Assembly: GCF_000001735.4 (NCBI RefSeq)
Contig: NC_003071.7
Location: 7,247,151-7,311,150 of the forward strand
Length of the DNA: 64,000 nt
From: Arabidopsis thaliana
Lineage: Eukaryota > Streptophyta > Magnoliopsida > Brassicales > Brassicaceae
Direction of reading: 5' to 3'
Shown: piece by piece, positions 1 to 11,379 of the stretch
How the letters are laid out: each line of letters opens with the position of its first letter
How positions within the stretch are numbered: position 1 is the first letter of the stretch
The notes under the pieces: model-generated
What the model was told of the DNA's origin: nothing
The model's input: only the letters and a program-made list of their open reading frames with translations
The model's database searches: none
Program-made: the position numbers and the translations under genes

Positions 1-1143
1 GTAAGCCCAAAAGAGGGTGATGTGTAAATTGAAGTCCAAGTCTTGTACAATGCAGCAATACAAGAGAGAGAGTTCTTCTTGTGGTTGTGTGTCAAGTGTG
101 TGTGATTTTTTCTGTGATCTTGTAACACATTCGTTTTTACTTTCTTAGTGAGATAGAAAGAGTTTTTTGATATGTTTCTCCTTTGATTAATAGGGAATGT
201 AAAGAAGTACAAACGGCAAATATATATCACTAAGAATAGAAAAGGGAAACCCTTAAAACTACAGTTACTTGGCATAATAGATTCATTCATTAGCCATGAT
301 CAGTCACACCCCACGCGACTCACAATGGGATAATCTGAGTTACAAGAACAGAGTTCCGCACCACATGTCTTCCACCACAAACCAAGTAACAGATCCAAAA
401 AAATTTTCAGCAAAAAAATGCTTTTAAAAATCCTTGTAAATTTTTTAAAAACTCTTTTAAAAAACATTGTAAATTTTTTTAAAAGTTTTGGTAGTTGTTA
501 TAAACCCTTGTAAATCATTTTAAAACCTATTAAAATCTTTCTAGAGTCTTTAAAAACATATGTAAATACTTTAAAACCTCTTTTTAAACCTTTGTAAATC
601 ATTTTAAAACCTTTTACAATAGGTTTACAAGATTTACAAGAGTTTTTAAGAGTTTTAAAAGGATTTACAAAGATTTTCAATTATTTCTTTTTCTTTTTAT
701 TATAAGGGAATCTTAAAAGAGACCACCATTGCTCATGCTCTTAGTTTTAGATTTTATGGTGCTATATACTTGAATAGTTTATGAAAATTGGTTACCTTTT
801 GTAATTCACCGATTATTTTTAAAATTTATTTGTCTGTTTTTTGTTTGCTCCGTAACTTATACGGCAAATTCGAAAATAGTTTAAATATTCAACACTGATA
901 GTACTAAAAAAATAATATTTTGGTATATAAACGAGACGAGTCCAATTTAGTTTTAGTATATTTATATATCTAAATATAATTTGAAGATATTTGTATTTCT
1001 TTAAGCAAAAGAAAACAGACTTGTTCATTTTCCAACTTCGGTTTAGAAAAAAAAAAGGAGACGTCGTCGTCTTCTAGCTTCTGATTAAGTCTGATAAATT
1101 ATGCCCCTAAATCTGTAATTCTCCAAGGATTCGGATTCGATCG
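1..1143. other. left flank: UTR-like sequence, repeat, ISCA leader
   Basis: No coding region is supported here. The first 180 bases are CT/GA-rich and look like transcribed untranslated sequence of a gene outside the window, but strand and identity cannot be set. Bases 424-678 are a foldback repeat, listed separately. The last 100 bases or so before 1144 are the probable 5' leader of the ISCA gene. Confidence 0.4.
424..678. mobile_element. small foldback (MITE-like) element
   Basis: The left end (aaaatccttgtaaat...) and the reverse complement of the right end (aaaatctttgtaaat...) match over roughly 35 bp with a few differences, so the segment has terminal inverted repeats. The interior repeats the motif ttgtaaatcattttaaaacc and has no coding capacity. 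No clean target-site duplication was found, and family is not assigned. Confidence 0.5.
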
Positions 1144-2863
1144 ATGAAAGCTTCTCAAATTTTGGCGGCTGCAGCGGCGAGGGTTGGACCGGCGTTAAGG
1201 AAGCAAGTATTAACCTTAACGGACGAAGCTGCTTCTAGGGTTCATCATCTCTTGCAACAGCGTCAAAAACCTTTTCTCCGATTAGGCGTTAAGGCTCGTG
1301 GCTGCAACGGCTTGTCGTACACTCTCAATTACGCCGGTAAAACTTCTGGGAACGGTTTCAATTTCACCGCCTTTATTGTTGTTTCTCTGGTTTTTTTGGG
1401 TGGAATCAAGTTTCAATTTTTATTTTAGGTTTTTGGGTTGAGTTTTGAATTTTGATCTTGTGCTGCGTTTTGTTCCTATGCCTCTATTTGATAGCTATAG
1501 GAGGAGGAGATATATAGTGTGTTCAAATTGAGATTTTGAGTTAGACTTTGGTAAAATTGAGATTGGGGAATGTTTATGATGTGTGTTTAATAGTGATGAA
1601 TTTGGTTTTTGGGTCATTGATGATTGTTATGTATCTAGTTACAGAAGTTTATGAGTCATATACAGGGACAATATAGCTGAATGCATACGTTCTCTTGAGT
1701 ATCTAGATCTTCGCCACAGTTTCGTCGATGAGAAAACCGTATGCGTTGCTATGTCCCAAGTGCTATCTAGTTTACAGTGAAACTTTCAATGGATGTTACC
1801 AAGTTTCAATTGTGAATTTAGGGCATTGATTTTTTGTGAGTTTTAATCTTGTGCTGTGTTTTGTTAGTTTTCCTCTATTTGAGAGCCATAGCATAATGAG
1901 ATATTGATACAAGAGGTAAATTTGAGATTTGGGAATGCTTATGATGTGTGTTCAATCATGATGAATTTGATTTTCTTGGCTCATCAATGATTGCCATGTA
2001 TTAAGTACTACTATCTAGTTATAGAGTCAATGATTATGTGGATGTTTCTTGTCTTATGAGACAAATTCACGGTTTAAATGCATAGTTTCCCTTAAATTGC
2101 GAGCTCTTCGTCTCATAGACGAAAAAGTCATATGCATTGCCATGTTCCAAGTGCTATCTACTTTAGAGTAAACAAATTGATGAATGTTTGTTGGCCTCTA
2201 AGTGTGTAGATATTTGGCTCAGGTTTGGTAGACACATATCATTTTTTGTTCTCAAACTTGATTGTTAGATTTGGTAGATCTGTAACATTTTTTTGTTCTC
2301 AAACTCGATAGTTAGGTTTGGTAGATACGTTCGTGTTTTCAAACTTTTTGGTAGTCAGGTTTACATTCAATTTTGTTTATATCTGTATAACTGAATGTGA
2401 AAAAGTGTACACTAGTATTAATGTTTCTCTATCTGCCCATTAGCTAATGCGTAGTTTCTCATTACAATCTCTAAAAATTGTCGTTATGCTATGTTACATA
2501 TTGTTAATTGTGTGTCTTGAGCCATTGTTTAACATACATTTCTCTGCGTATATTTGTTTCAGATGAGAAAGGTAAATTTGACGAGTTGGTAGAAGAGAAA
2601 GGTGTGAGGATCCTTGTTGAACCAAAGGCCTTAATGCATGTGATTGGAACAAAGATGGATTTTGTAGATGATAAACTCAGGTTTGGACCTCTGTCACATT
2701 TCAAACGCAAAGTCACTTGTCGATTTCTAAAACCATATTAACCTTTTCTTTTCATTGCAGATCAGAGTTTGTGTTTATCAATCCTAACTCACAAGGACAA
2801 TGCGGGTGTGGTGAATCGTTTATGACAACATCTACCTCTAGTGCTAAGCAGAGTGCTAGTTAA
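1144..2863 (+). CDS. A-type iron-sulfur cluster assembly protein (ISCA/HesB family)
   Basis: Three exons, 1144-1336, 2563-2680 and 2761-2863, give a 137-residue protein. All junctions are GT..AG and keep frame. The product has the HesB/IscA fold signature: a first cysteine in ARGCNGLSY near residue 57 and the C-terminal pair in QCGCGESF near residue 120. These three cysteines bind iron or an Fe-S cluster in the family. The Ala/Arg-rich N-terminus ([20 protein letters not shown]) resembles a mitochondrial targeting sequence, so a role in late mitochondrial Fe-S assembly is inferred. The length is normal for a plant ISCA. From memory this is At2g16710. Intron 1 is unusually long (1226 bp) and carries internal duplications, listed separately. 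Confidence 0.95.
1440..2160. repeat. direct duplication inside ISCA intron 1
   Basis: Two diverged copies of about 310-340 bp lie head to tail with an offset of about 392 bp. Copy A (about 1440-1770) and copy B (about 1832-2160) share gatcttgtgctg(c/t)gttttgtt near their starts and ccaagtgctatcta near their ends. Both are wholly intronic. Confidence 0.75.
2222..2350 (+). repeat. three tandem 46-47 bp units in ISCA intron 1
   Basis: Units start at 2222, 2268 and 2315 with g(g/a)tttggtaga and run through ttgttctcaaact. The third unit is shorter and more diverged. Confidence 0.75.
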
Positions 2864-3400
2864 CACACAGTGATGCGTTTACATTTGTGATTACACTCAT
2901 ATATTATACTGTTACTGGAATTGGCGTTAATGAGAAACAAATACTTTTTAATAAGAATTGAGTTTTATGTTTGTGCGCTACTTTCAGGCATTAGATTGGT
3001 CACTTTATTGCATATACACATTAGAAGCTCATGTTGTTGCTTAGAGATATTTCTGAAGCTATGTATTTAGTGGAACGGATAATCTTGAGATTAATTAATG
3101 TATTCCTTATCCCCAAAGTTATAAAATGTTGGATTACATAAACTATTTTTTATGGTTACTACTTTAGACCTTAAGGGATAGAATTTGTTTCTCTTGTATG
3201 TGTCTAAGTCTATTGTTGGCAAACTTGTTAGAGGATTTCCAATGGTGCTTTAAATCCTATATTTTGGGTAAAATCATCTCCAATGATACTCTACGCTTGC
3301 TCCACATGAGTAGAGCAACACTATTCATTTTCTCTGTTTTTGGGGCACATTTCTTTTATTTACAAAATATTTCTTCAAATGGCCTCTCTATAGGAATTGG

Positions 3401-3577
3401 TTAACACAAATCCATGAGATTGCTGATGCATTTGAATCTTGTACATTCCGTCATATTGCCACAAACGCAAATCTGATCGCTCGATCCATTTCTCGGAGTG
3501 TGATTGAAGACAGAAGGTTTCAGTTTTACATAGCACTTGGAGCGAGAGCCTTCATGGCTTCACAATCAAGTGTTTGA
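3401..3577 (+). pseudogene. C-terminal remnant of a retroelement-type RNase H domain
   Basis: An open frame of 58 codons to a TGA reads ...FESCTFRHIATNANLIARSI followed by SRSVIEDRRFQ. This resembles the C-terminal half of the RNase H domain of plant LINE-derived proteins (pattern FRHIxRxxNxxADxxA). The usual Asp near the end of that motif is Arg here. Only about 59 residues remain and no start or upstream catalytic part is seen. A non-LTR origin is likely but not proven. Confidence 0.45.
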
Positions 3578-3754
3578 GAAGAGTAAAGTTTAAATTTCAT
3601 TTTGTATATCTCGTTGTTTCACTGTTATTTTGTTTCTGTTTCTGTTTTAATTTGGCTTTTGGATTTAACTTCGTACTTTATTACTTTTTCTCTTTAATAA
3701 TTATCAGATGACAAAAAAAATTCAATATATTAATATTTTATACCTAAACAAAAT

Positions 3755-3808
3755 TATATAATTACATTTTTTGACGACAAAAAAAAGGAATATATAATTA
3801 CATTTTTT
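3755..3808 (+). repeat. 18-bp direct repeats flanking a short poly-A insertion
   Basis: The sequence tatataattacatttttt occurs at 3755-3772 and 3791-3808. Between the copies are 18 bases, gacgaca, A8 and ggaa. The layout is like a very short retroposed insertion with target-site duplication. Confidence 0.6.
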
Positions 3809-5781
3809 ACTTACATAAATTTCAATATATTATCATTTTATATCTAAACAACATTATATTAATTAGTGTTTTTACTTACATAAATTTATATTCAAAATCA
3901 TAGCTACTAAACTAAGTAAAATTTTATAATATAACAATAACATATATCAAATTAGAAAATATAATGACACCACAAATGATAAACTAAATACATAATTAGC
4001 ACTAAAAATTATAAATATATATTTAAAACAAAATGTGTCGGATAAGCTCGAAGAGAGGCTCCCCTTTTGAAGGCTGAAATAGCAGATGATGAAACTACTG
4101 GATTTCAAAAATTTCTTGATAGATATATACAAAAACTCATTTCTCACTTCGAAAAGTATTAATTGATTATTTGTGGGAGACATGCACTAATAATGCTGCT
4201 TAAATACATATGTAACTAGATTTTAACATGCGGTACACCGCGAGACTATTTATTTTATTAAGAAAAAACTTAAATACATTTGTAGATAATAATTCAATGT
4301 TCTATGTTATGTTGTTGATATTTTTAAAAAAATGGCTTAGCCCAGTTAAAAATGTAGAAATGGTATTCAGTAGAAGTATTGGGTTCGAGTTCGGTGCTAG
4401 TAGTTTTTTAAACAAAAACGACACCGTTTATTAACTTAATGGCATGGATATTTTGGCAAAGTTAACAAAATTTGACGATTAAATTGACTATTTTGGCAAA
4501 GTTAACAAACGTTGATGTCCAAGATAATTTAACCTTGAGATAATATTGGACATATTTTCACTTATCTCAATGTCTAGTTGAAGGAGATGAGTTAATCATG
4601 CAAGTAGATCAATAACAAATACTAGGTACAATTCACAAGATATATAAATACTCGTCAGCATTGGTCTTGTTCGTTTGCCTGTTGCTGGCGACTGAAACCA
4701 ACGACATTTAGCAAAAGTTGTTCGTTTGCATATCGCTGGTTCAGCGATCAAAAGCATCGACCGTAATTTTCAGTTTCTATATAATATATTTAGTAGAAAC
4801 TTTTTAGTCGTTTTCTTAATTAGTAAAAAAAAAACTTAGTATTTTTAGTAGAGAAGTTTTTTAATTTTTAGGTTATATAATATATTTTTGTTTTATATTC
4901 AAATTCAATGTGCATTTAAAACTGTGGTAATAATATAGAATTTTTTGAATGATTTAATTAGAGAAATTCTGGAATGATTAATATAGTTTTAATAGAGAAA
5001 TTTGAAATTATCTATATTGGACAACTATACATATTAGAAGAAATCTAGGTGTGTTTGGTTAGTGGTTATGTGCATTTCTGTTTAACTAACTTGGGCTTAA
5101 ACACTATTTTCGTTTTAATATGGTCTGGACTGATAAATATTGTTTGTTTTAGGGTAGAGGCGGTAGAGCACTTCATTTTTTATTTCATATGGCCAAGATA
5201 TTTAAGTAAATAAATTTACATATAAAGAAATTTTTTTATTTATAAGAAAAACAGAGTCACCCTTAGCTTGGGTCTGCCCTGCATATAACCAACAATCTTT
5301 CAAAGACATGACGTTAAACGTGGATCTATATAAGAGCAAAAACATTCATAAACAAAAGTCTGATGTCACAACAAATCAGATTATTCGATTGACATTATTT
5401 GAAAAATTTGAAGTTTCTTGACGTTATATTTATCTCGGATTACAATGTGAATTTGACCTATGAAATATCAACATACAAGAAGAATCTGTAGACTAATAAC
5501 TTGACGATCCTGAAAACTCCATATAAATTAAAGAAATTAGAGATTTTTATTTCCGAATTCGAGGATCCATCGAGATATATATGGAGTTTTTTTCGTAACA
5601 AAAGGTATACATTCTAAATCCATCGAGATAGTTATAGAGACAATAATTGCGATATCAATCTTTTATTCAATAGGTATCTATTTCAATAACAGAAAATAGG
5701 AAATTGTAATTATAACAAAGATAAAGAAATTATAATTCCTTTTAGTAACAAAAGGTTTATGTGCCCACTTTTAAGAACACG

Positions 5782-6172
5782 TTACCATGGATACTCTAAT
5801 TTTGGTACGTCTTTACCGTGTGTAAAGTAAATTCCATCTTCTCTGACATCCCAATAATTTGTCTTATCATGATCAAATGAGCCACTAGCACCTTGAAATG
5901 CCCTAATCCTTACAAGTTTATATTGTAACTCCCTTATGTCACAATCCATTTTGTTTGTGGTTACAAATTCACCATGAAACCAATGATCATAGATTTCTCC
6001 AGGTTCTATAAAAGCTACGAATAGTTGTTTGTTGTTCAATTTACAAAAGACATTGACTTGCTTTCCCTCAACAGAATTCTTAAATTGTACTAAATTTTTC
6101 CCCCAAATCTTCGCATCACCCAACCCTACACACAAAAGCATGAAAAACAAAAAAAAACGAGATGTTATTCAT
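5782..6172 (-). pseudogene. plant self-incompatibility protein S1 family (S-protein homologue), frame-disrupted
   Basis: The mature-type domain reads on the minus strand from about 6117 to the stop at 5782-5784. It shows the SPH pattern: NVFCKLNN, the GEIYDHWFHGEF core, MDCDIRE, and a C-terminal YFTHGKDVP. SPH proteins are small secreted proteins with two conserved cysteines. The nearest good start is ATG at 6172. It opens MNNISFFF but is out of phase with the domain, because the distance to the stop is one base over a multiple of three. The shift falls at a T9 run (6149-6157). An in-phase reading would give a hydrophobic signal peptide running into GLGDAKIW. A second ATG at 6141 is in frame but leaves only a short MLLCVGLGDA leader. 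A possible acceptor (tgtgtgtag) precedes GGTTGGGTG, so an upstream exon is the alternative. Called a pseudogene with reserve. Confidence 0.6.
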
Positions 6173-6309
6173 CTTTTCAATTAACCGTAGTGGTTGTTTA
6201 GAGGGGTGATATCTATCTAGAAGATAAAATATTTAACTTATACAAAGGTGTTGAGACGTATGTGTATATATAGTGTTGAGATATATATCACTACAATAGA
6301 AACAGGGTT

Positions 6310-6516
6310 TAAGTGTTTAACGTAAGTAATAAATAAGGTTGACGTCAGTTTAAAATTGACTCAAAAAAATAAATAAAATTTTTGTTATGTATGTTACGGA
6401 ATATATGTAGTATTAAGTGTTTAACGTCAGTAATAAATAGGGTGGACGTTAGTTTAAAATTGACTCAAAAAAATAAATAAGAATTTTGTGATGTATGTTA
6501 CGGAATATATATATGA
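6310..6516. repeat. tandem duplication of about 104 bp upstream of the S1-family gene
   Basis: The unit starts taagtgtttaacgt(a/c)agtaat and ends atgttacggaatatat. The two copies begin at about 6310 and 6414 and are roughly 90% alike by eye. They lie just 5' of the minus-strand S1-family gene, in its probable promoter. Confidence 0.8.
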
Positions 6517-7862
6517 AGTGTACCTTTTATTACATGACCTTGCGCTTTTACTAACATTTAAACTCTATTACGATTTAAGTTTCTTATAAATCTGTGAGAA
6601 GATCATTACGACAATCAAATAGATAATGTTGTCATTTCATAATATATAACCATCAAATAGATTATAGACGTATCGGATCTTCGAAAAAATGCGCACTCAT
6701 CAAATTTGGAATGTTAAAAATTAATAAATATAAAGTGGATTAAAATTTGGTGTAAACGCATGTGATGACTCTTCTTTAAAGCATCTTATCCGTTACACGT
6801 TACTCTTTAGTCTCTACTTATTCAAACATAGAAAATGCATTCTAGTTACTTAAATTATCATTGACTAAAACAAAATCTTGTCAACAACATCTATCATGCA
6901 AGTTTAATTTCGTGATGCAACAACGATATTAACACAAATTTATTCTATTATTGTTCGCAAACATTTAACTATTATTATAAATTCGATGAAGGAAAAAAAT
7001 TGTTTCTATATAATTCATTCACACTCAAGTTCATATATTAAGGTTCTGAATGGATATGCATGGTCTTGACAGAATCATATCAAAGTTCTATATATACATA
7101 TATTTTAATATTATTCCGCCTGAAATGTATCCAAATTTGCTTTGCACCGCACGTTTTCATTCGGACTCTAACTTGATTAGCTAGGTCATGTTTTTGAGTC
7201 AAATTTCTTATTATGCCCGAGAAGATTTTAAACACTTCTTATTTGCCATCCATCTTTATAATTATATATGGGTTATATATCACTAATGCACATATCTCCC
7301 TTCATGTGTTTCATAGCGATAAATAGACCCTCCTGTCTAAAATTGACATTTCCCACAATCATTAGTCAACCTGCAGTTCGTGTGATCTAAATTGACCTGT
7401 CGGGTCCTTGATATTGTGTAACCTAGTGTATCTACGTGAGACACTCTGATTTTTACATATTTTTCATGTGATATTAGTAGATCTATTTAGTTTGAAGAAG
7501 TCCTATGTACCCTACTGAAATAATGTAAATTATTTTGTATAAGATTTATTATAAACTTTTATTTGCTAAAATCCTACGGAAGTCTTTAAAATATATAGTA
7601 ATGACTTGAAACATGTACCATCCAACCACTTCTCATCCTCACACAACTTATCATCACCTACTTCAAAAATCTCAAGTTTCTAGAAGTAAGCATAGTGAAA
7701 ATAAATAAATAGTAAGAATTTAATTAATAGGATAGTCCCCTAATCTCTATAGAAAATTAAGCATTTTTGTCATTTAAAATGTTCACTATATGGCCAACCA
7801 CGATCAAAATCAAGTAAAAGGATATTAATTCTCGTTGTGAATTTTATTATAAATTATGAATG

Positions 7863-7893
<31 letters not shown>

Positions 7894-8518
7894 TGTGCAA
7901 AGAATTTTCTTTTGATATGAAACAAGAAATGCTTTTTCGGGTAAACCTTTCTCTTAAAGTAATTAAATTGTTATAACCTTGACTGGTTTCCTCATATTAT
8001 TGGTCAATTAAAGATATATTTTACACCATACACTAATTTCTCTTTTACGTAACACATGGATGGTTAAAAAATTTAAGAATTGGTCAGAAGCTTGATGAAG
8101 CAAACCGGATCAAAAAATGATTGAAAAAAGAATTTGACATGACTACAAGACCTATTAACTGTTAGATACAAACGAAATCATTTTTCATTTTTCAAATGAA
8201 TAAGGGTATAGACGTTAAATCCTATCGTATATTATAACTAGATTTAGGAATTTATAAGTTCTAAATCCTATCGTAGGTCGGAGAGCTAATTAGTCTACAT
8301 GATGCCTGATGGCAAATTCACGTGTGGATCTCTATCAAAATGCTCATCGATCTCATAGGAACACAAGGTCTTGCGGTAATCTGATTGAAAATTTCAAGTT
8401 AATATACAAATGTTGTGGAAAAAAGGAAAACAAAGATGAAAAAAAAATAGAAAGAAGCAAAATTAAGAATCTAACATTCATTATCACACCTACAAATTAA
8501 GAATCTAATACTATTCAT
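6517..8518. other. AT-rich spacer 3' of MYB7
   Basis: No gene is supported. A T26 homopolymer lies at 7864-7889. The 62-codon frame at 8309-8500 (+) is Lys/Asn-rich low complexity just past the MYB7 stop and is not credible as a gene. Confidence 0.5.
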
Positions 8519-9400
8519 TTATTTCATTTCCAAGCTTCGAAAATCCAAAATTCTTGTCTTCAAACCCAAGAAGTCATAACCAACGTTACTACTACTAATA
8601 TCAATAGAAGAATAGCTAATGCTGCTACTATTCTCTGTTTGACATTTCACAGTTTCACTACTACACTCCATGTCGTTTTCCATGTAAAAACGGGACGCAG
8701 TGCAAGTAGATATTTCTCTCTGGTTTTGCCATGGTGGACTGATCCTAAGCTCAAGATTCAAATCTGGGCCTATTTTTTCTTCAACAACAACTCTCTCTTC
8801 TTTGCAAACTAACCCATTTCGAATATACTTATTTTGCTTCTGGTCCCCAGACTTGTCTGTTTCCTCAAACTTTGTCACAAAAGAAACATCTTTTACAATT
8901 TGGTCCTTTGTTTTCTTCAAATCAGAAATTTTTGCCTCGTTGATCCCTCTATGAGTGGCTGGATCAATCCCTTTGCTCAAAAGCTTCCTCTTTATATGTG
9001 TGTTCCAGTAGTTCTTGATCTCGTTATCTGTTCTTCCAGGTAATCTCGCCGCAATCAAAGACCACCTAATAAAAAAACAGAGGATAAGTTTCAAGAAACA
9101 GAGCATAAGCTATATAAAACAGAGCATAGGGGCTTACTTGTTGCCTAGGAGGCTATGAAGCTTGATGATAAGTTCATCTTCATCATGTGTAAAGTTTCCT
9201 CTTTTGAGATCAGGTCGGAGATAGTTAATCCACCGAAGACGGCAGCTTTTACCGCAGCGAAGGAGACCAGCGGCTCTAGGAAGAGATCGCCAACAACCTT
9301 CACCGTGAGACTTGATGTAAGAGACTAGTCTCTCATCTTCTTCTTTAGTCCAAGCACCTTTGTTCATGTGTTCTTTCTCGCAGCAAGGAGATCTTCCCAT
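8519..9400 (-). CDS. MYB7: R2R3-MYB transcriptional repressor MYB7
   Basis: Two exons, 9138-9400 and 8519-9065, give 269 residues. The R2 and R3 MYB repeats fill about residues 9-116 ([15 protein letters not shown]..., then [20 protein letters not shown]). R3 contains the bHLH-binding pattern DELxxKxxxLxxxxxxLxxR, so partnership with R/B-like bHLH proteins is expected. After the DNA-binding domain come the subgroup-4 marks: GIDPATHR (C1 motif), an EAR-type repression motif [10 protein letters not shown], and the C-terminal GYDFLGL motif. Subgroup 4 members (MYB4, MYB32, MYB7) repress phenylpropanoid and flavonoid genes. MYB7 is also reported to repress ABI5. The intron sits after LLGNK, as in MYB4. 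The start is the only ATG that gives MGRSPCCEK, the family consensus. From memory At2g16720. Confidence 0.97.
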
Positions 9401-9785
9401 GACTCTCTTCTTCTGATGATGATGATGCTTTTGATTCTGTTGTTGAGGGTTTTATGGAGAGAGAAGGGGAGAGAGGTGTTGGAGGTGGAAGGTGAGCCTA
9501 ATTGCTTCTAGAAGAGAGTTGGTAGGACACGTTTGAAGGAGTGGCTGGTGGGGCTCTTGATTTTTGTTTAATCTTTTATTCTACATCAAACTATAACTGC
9601 CACATTCATATTATTTATTCAATATTTTATACCTTTCTCTTCTTGATTTTCCTTTGATGTTTTAGATCTCATAACCATTATTATTCACAATTTTTGTTTT
9701 CCTTTCAACCATCAAATCTTAACATATGAAATGCTACAAAATTGCGGTTTAACAAAACACTAGCTTTGATCGTTTTAATAATAAC

Positions 9786-10131
9786 CAGACCCGGCCCAAC
9801 ATAAATTTGAGTCTTAGGGTAAATGTTTGCTTTTTTTTGGACCTTTTGTTAGGTAAAACTTTTTTTGGGCATCTTTTGCAATTATTTTGAAGTATATCTT
9901 GAGTGTTTTAACATTTTACAAAAATATTGGCTCTTTGGTATATAAAAGTCATTTAGAAATAAAATCAGGGCCTTTTAATATATATTTTAAAGAAATTTGG
10001 GGATTTTATCAATTATATTTTGACAACTTTTTTTTCCAAAAAATAAAAAACTTTTTCTTATGTAAATTTTTTTAAATAGGCATAAGGTTTGGACCGTCGC
10101 ACTTTCGCTCCACCCTAATGAGTCGAGCCTG
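9786..10131. mobile_element. non-autonomous hAT-like element
   Basis: The left end cagacccggccc and the reverse complement of the right end caggctcgactc are similar, giving imperfect 12-bp terminal inverted repeats of hAT style. The interior (gggcatcttttgc..., tttggaccgtcgc...) is non-coding. The flanking 8-mers do not match, so the target duplication is lost or the borders are off by a few bases. Confidence 0.45.
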
Positions 10132-10881
10132 ATTATAATAAATAAAAGCTTTATCATATATATTACTCTCAGAGTCTTAATGGAAACATGCAGTTCAACT
10201 GCGGATAAAGTGCGGTGCAGTTCAAATAATAACAAATATATATATATATATATGCAGAGAATTTTATTAATGTGCGATTCGGTCACCATTCGAATTTTTT
10301 TCGTGACTCATACCCCTATTTTATACTGTTTTTAACTATTATTGAATTACTTATGATTTTTTACTCGTTCAAAAACTTGTACAGGTTTGTATTAATAATC
10401 GGATCCATTATACTTTTTCCTCCAAATATAGAAGTGAGCCGCTTTATTGTCAACTTTGAAATCTCCTACTACCATTTTTTTTTATTACCAAAAGTAGCTT
10501 TTTATTATTTCTTATCGTTATTATAAAAGTAAATATTTATCATCTTATGTTATATTCCGGATCTATAAGTACCGATAGTTTATTTTGACAGAAGAAAAAT
10601 AGTGGATATATTGTAGGTTTGAATTTGCGGGATTAACATAATTTTATTTAGATACGATTCATATGAAAATGTTATTACTTGGAAGATCGACGAGAACAAA
10701 TTATATTTAAAAAAAAAAAAAAAAAAAAATATTTATGAATCTTCTACTCATGCATCTTTCAAGAACTTGGGTTGCTTTGCGGTTGACTTGTCTTCTGTCC
10801 ACAGAACCTTTAAATTCGTCGTGAAAGTGTAGCATATGGTGCTGAACATAATGTTTTTCTAGCCAAAAAAAACACAATTTA
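10132..10881. other. AT-rich spacer
   Basis: Contains a TA microsatellite near 10240 and an A21 run at about 10709-10729. No gene is seen; the 84-codon frame at 10272-10526 shows no recognisable domain. Confidence 0.4.
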
Positions 10882-11379
10882 TTGGATCCGATTGGTAACC
10901 TATAAGAAAATACAAAGAGTAAAAATGAACATGATTAAAAAAGAATAAATAGAAAAAGAAAAAATTATAAAATAAAAATAAAAAGGAATGAGTGTAAAAG
11001 AAAAATAGAATAAATGTTATTGTAAATGATAACCCAAACATAAAATAAATAGTATAAAAATGAAAAAATAAATAAAATATTTTCTAAATTAAATATTAAA
11101 TAAACATGGACGTTAAGAAAAAATATCAAACAAACGTGGAGGTTAAAAATTTAATTTTTAATTAATATATATTTAATTTTTTTTTCTGTTTATTCCTCAT
11201 CAAATTTGGGAAAGAACAATTTTCTTCTACGATTCCTCAAAAAATAAGGAACGATTAAGAATAATGTGAGGTCCACATATAATAATTTGGAGAAAAAAAT
11301 TACTGTTAAATGGTAAAAAAAAAGAAACATGTTGTTCCTGTCTATTGTTTTTGTAAAAATTGGTCACCAATCGGACCCA
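10882..11379. mobile_element. Tourist-like (PIF/Harbinger) MITE
   Basis: A 498-bp segment is bounded by inverted repeats: left ttggatccgattggtaacc, right (reverse complement) tgggtccgattggtgacc. It is flanked by TTA at 10879-10881 and 11380-11382. A 3-bp TTA/TAA target duplication with this TIR style is the hallmark of PIF/Harbinger elements. The interior is very A-rich on the plus strand and has no transposase, so it is non-autonomous. Confidence 0.75.

Larger units (their letters stand above)
2864..5781. other. AT-rich spacer between ISCA and S1-family gene
   Basis: The first few hundred bases are probable ISCA 3' UTR. About 3236-3345 carries the widespread Brassicaceae motif tctccaatg(g/a)t in several copies, a sign of a decayed DNA transposon. 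An RNase H-like remnant (3401-3577) and a short poly-A insertion (3755-3808) are listed separately. Two related stretches with ttgttcgtttgc and gctgg occur near 4668 and 4720. No host gene is supported. Confidence 0.5.

Noticed and set aside
4660-5080. Possible transposon with ttgttcgtttgc motifs
   Set aside because: The two motifs are direct, not inverted, and no ends or target duplication could be fixed.
8309-8500. 62-codon frame next to MYB7
   Set aside because: Asn/Lys low complexity beyond the MYB7 stop with no coding signal.
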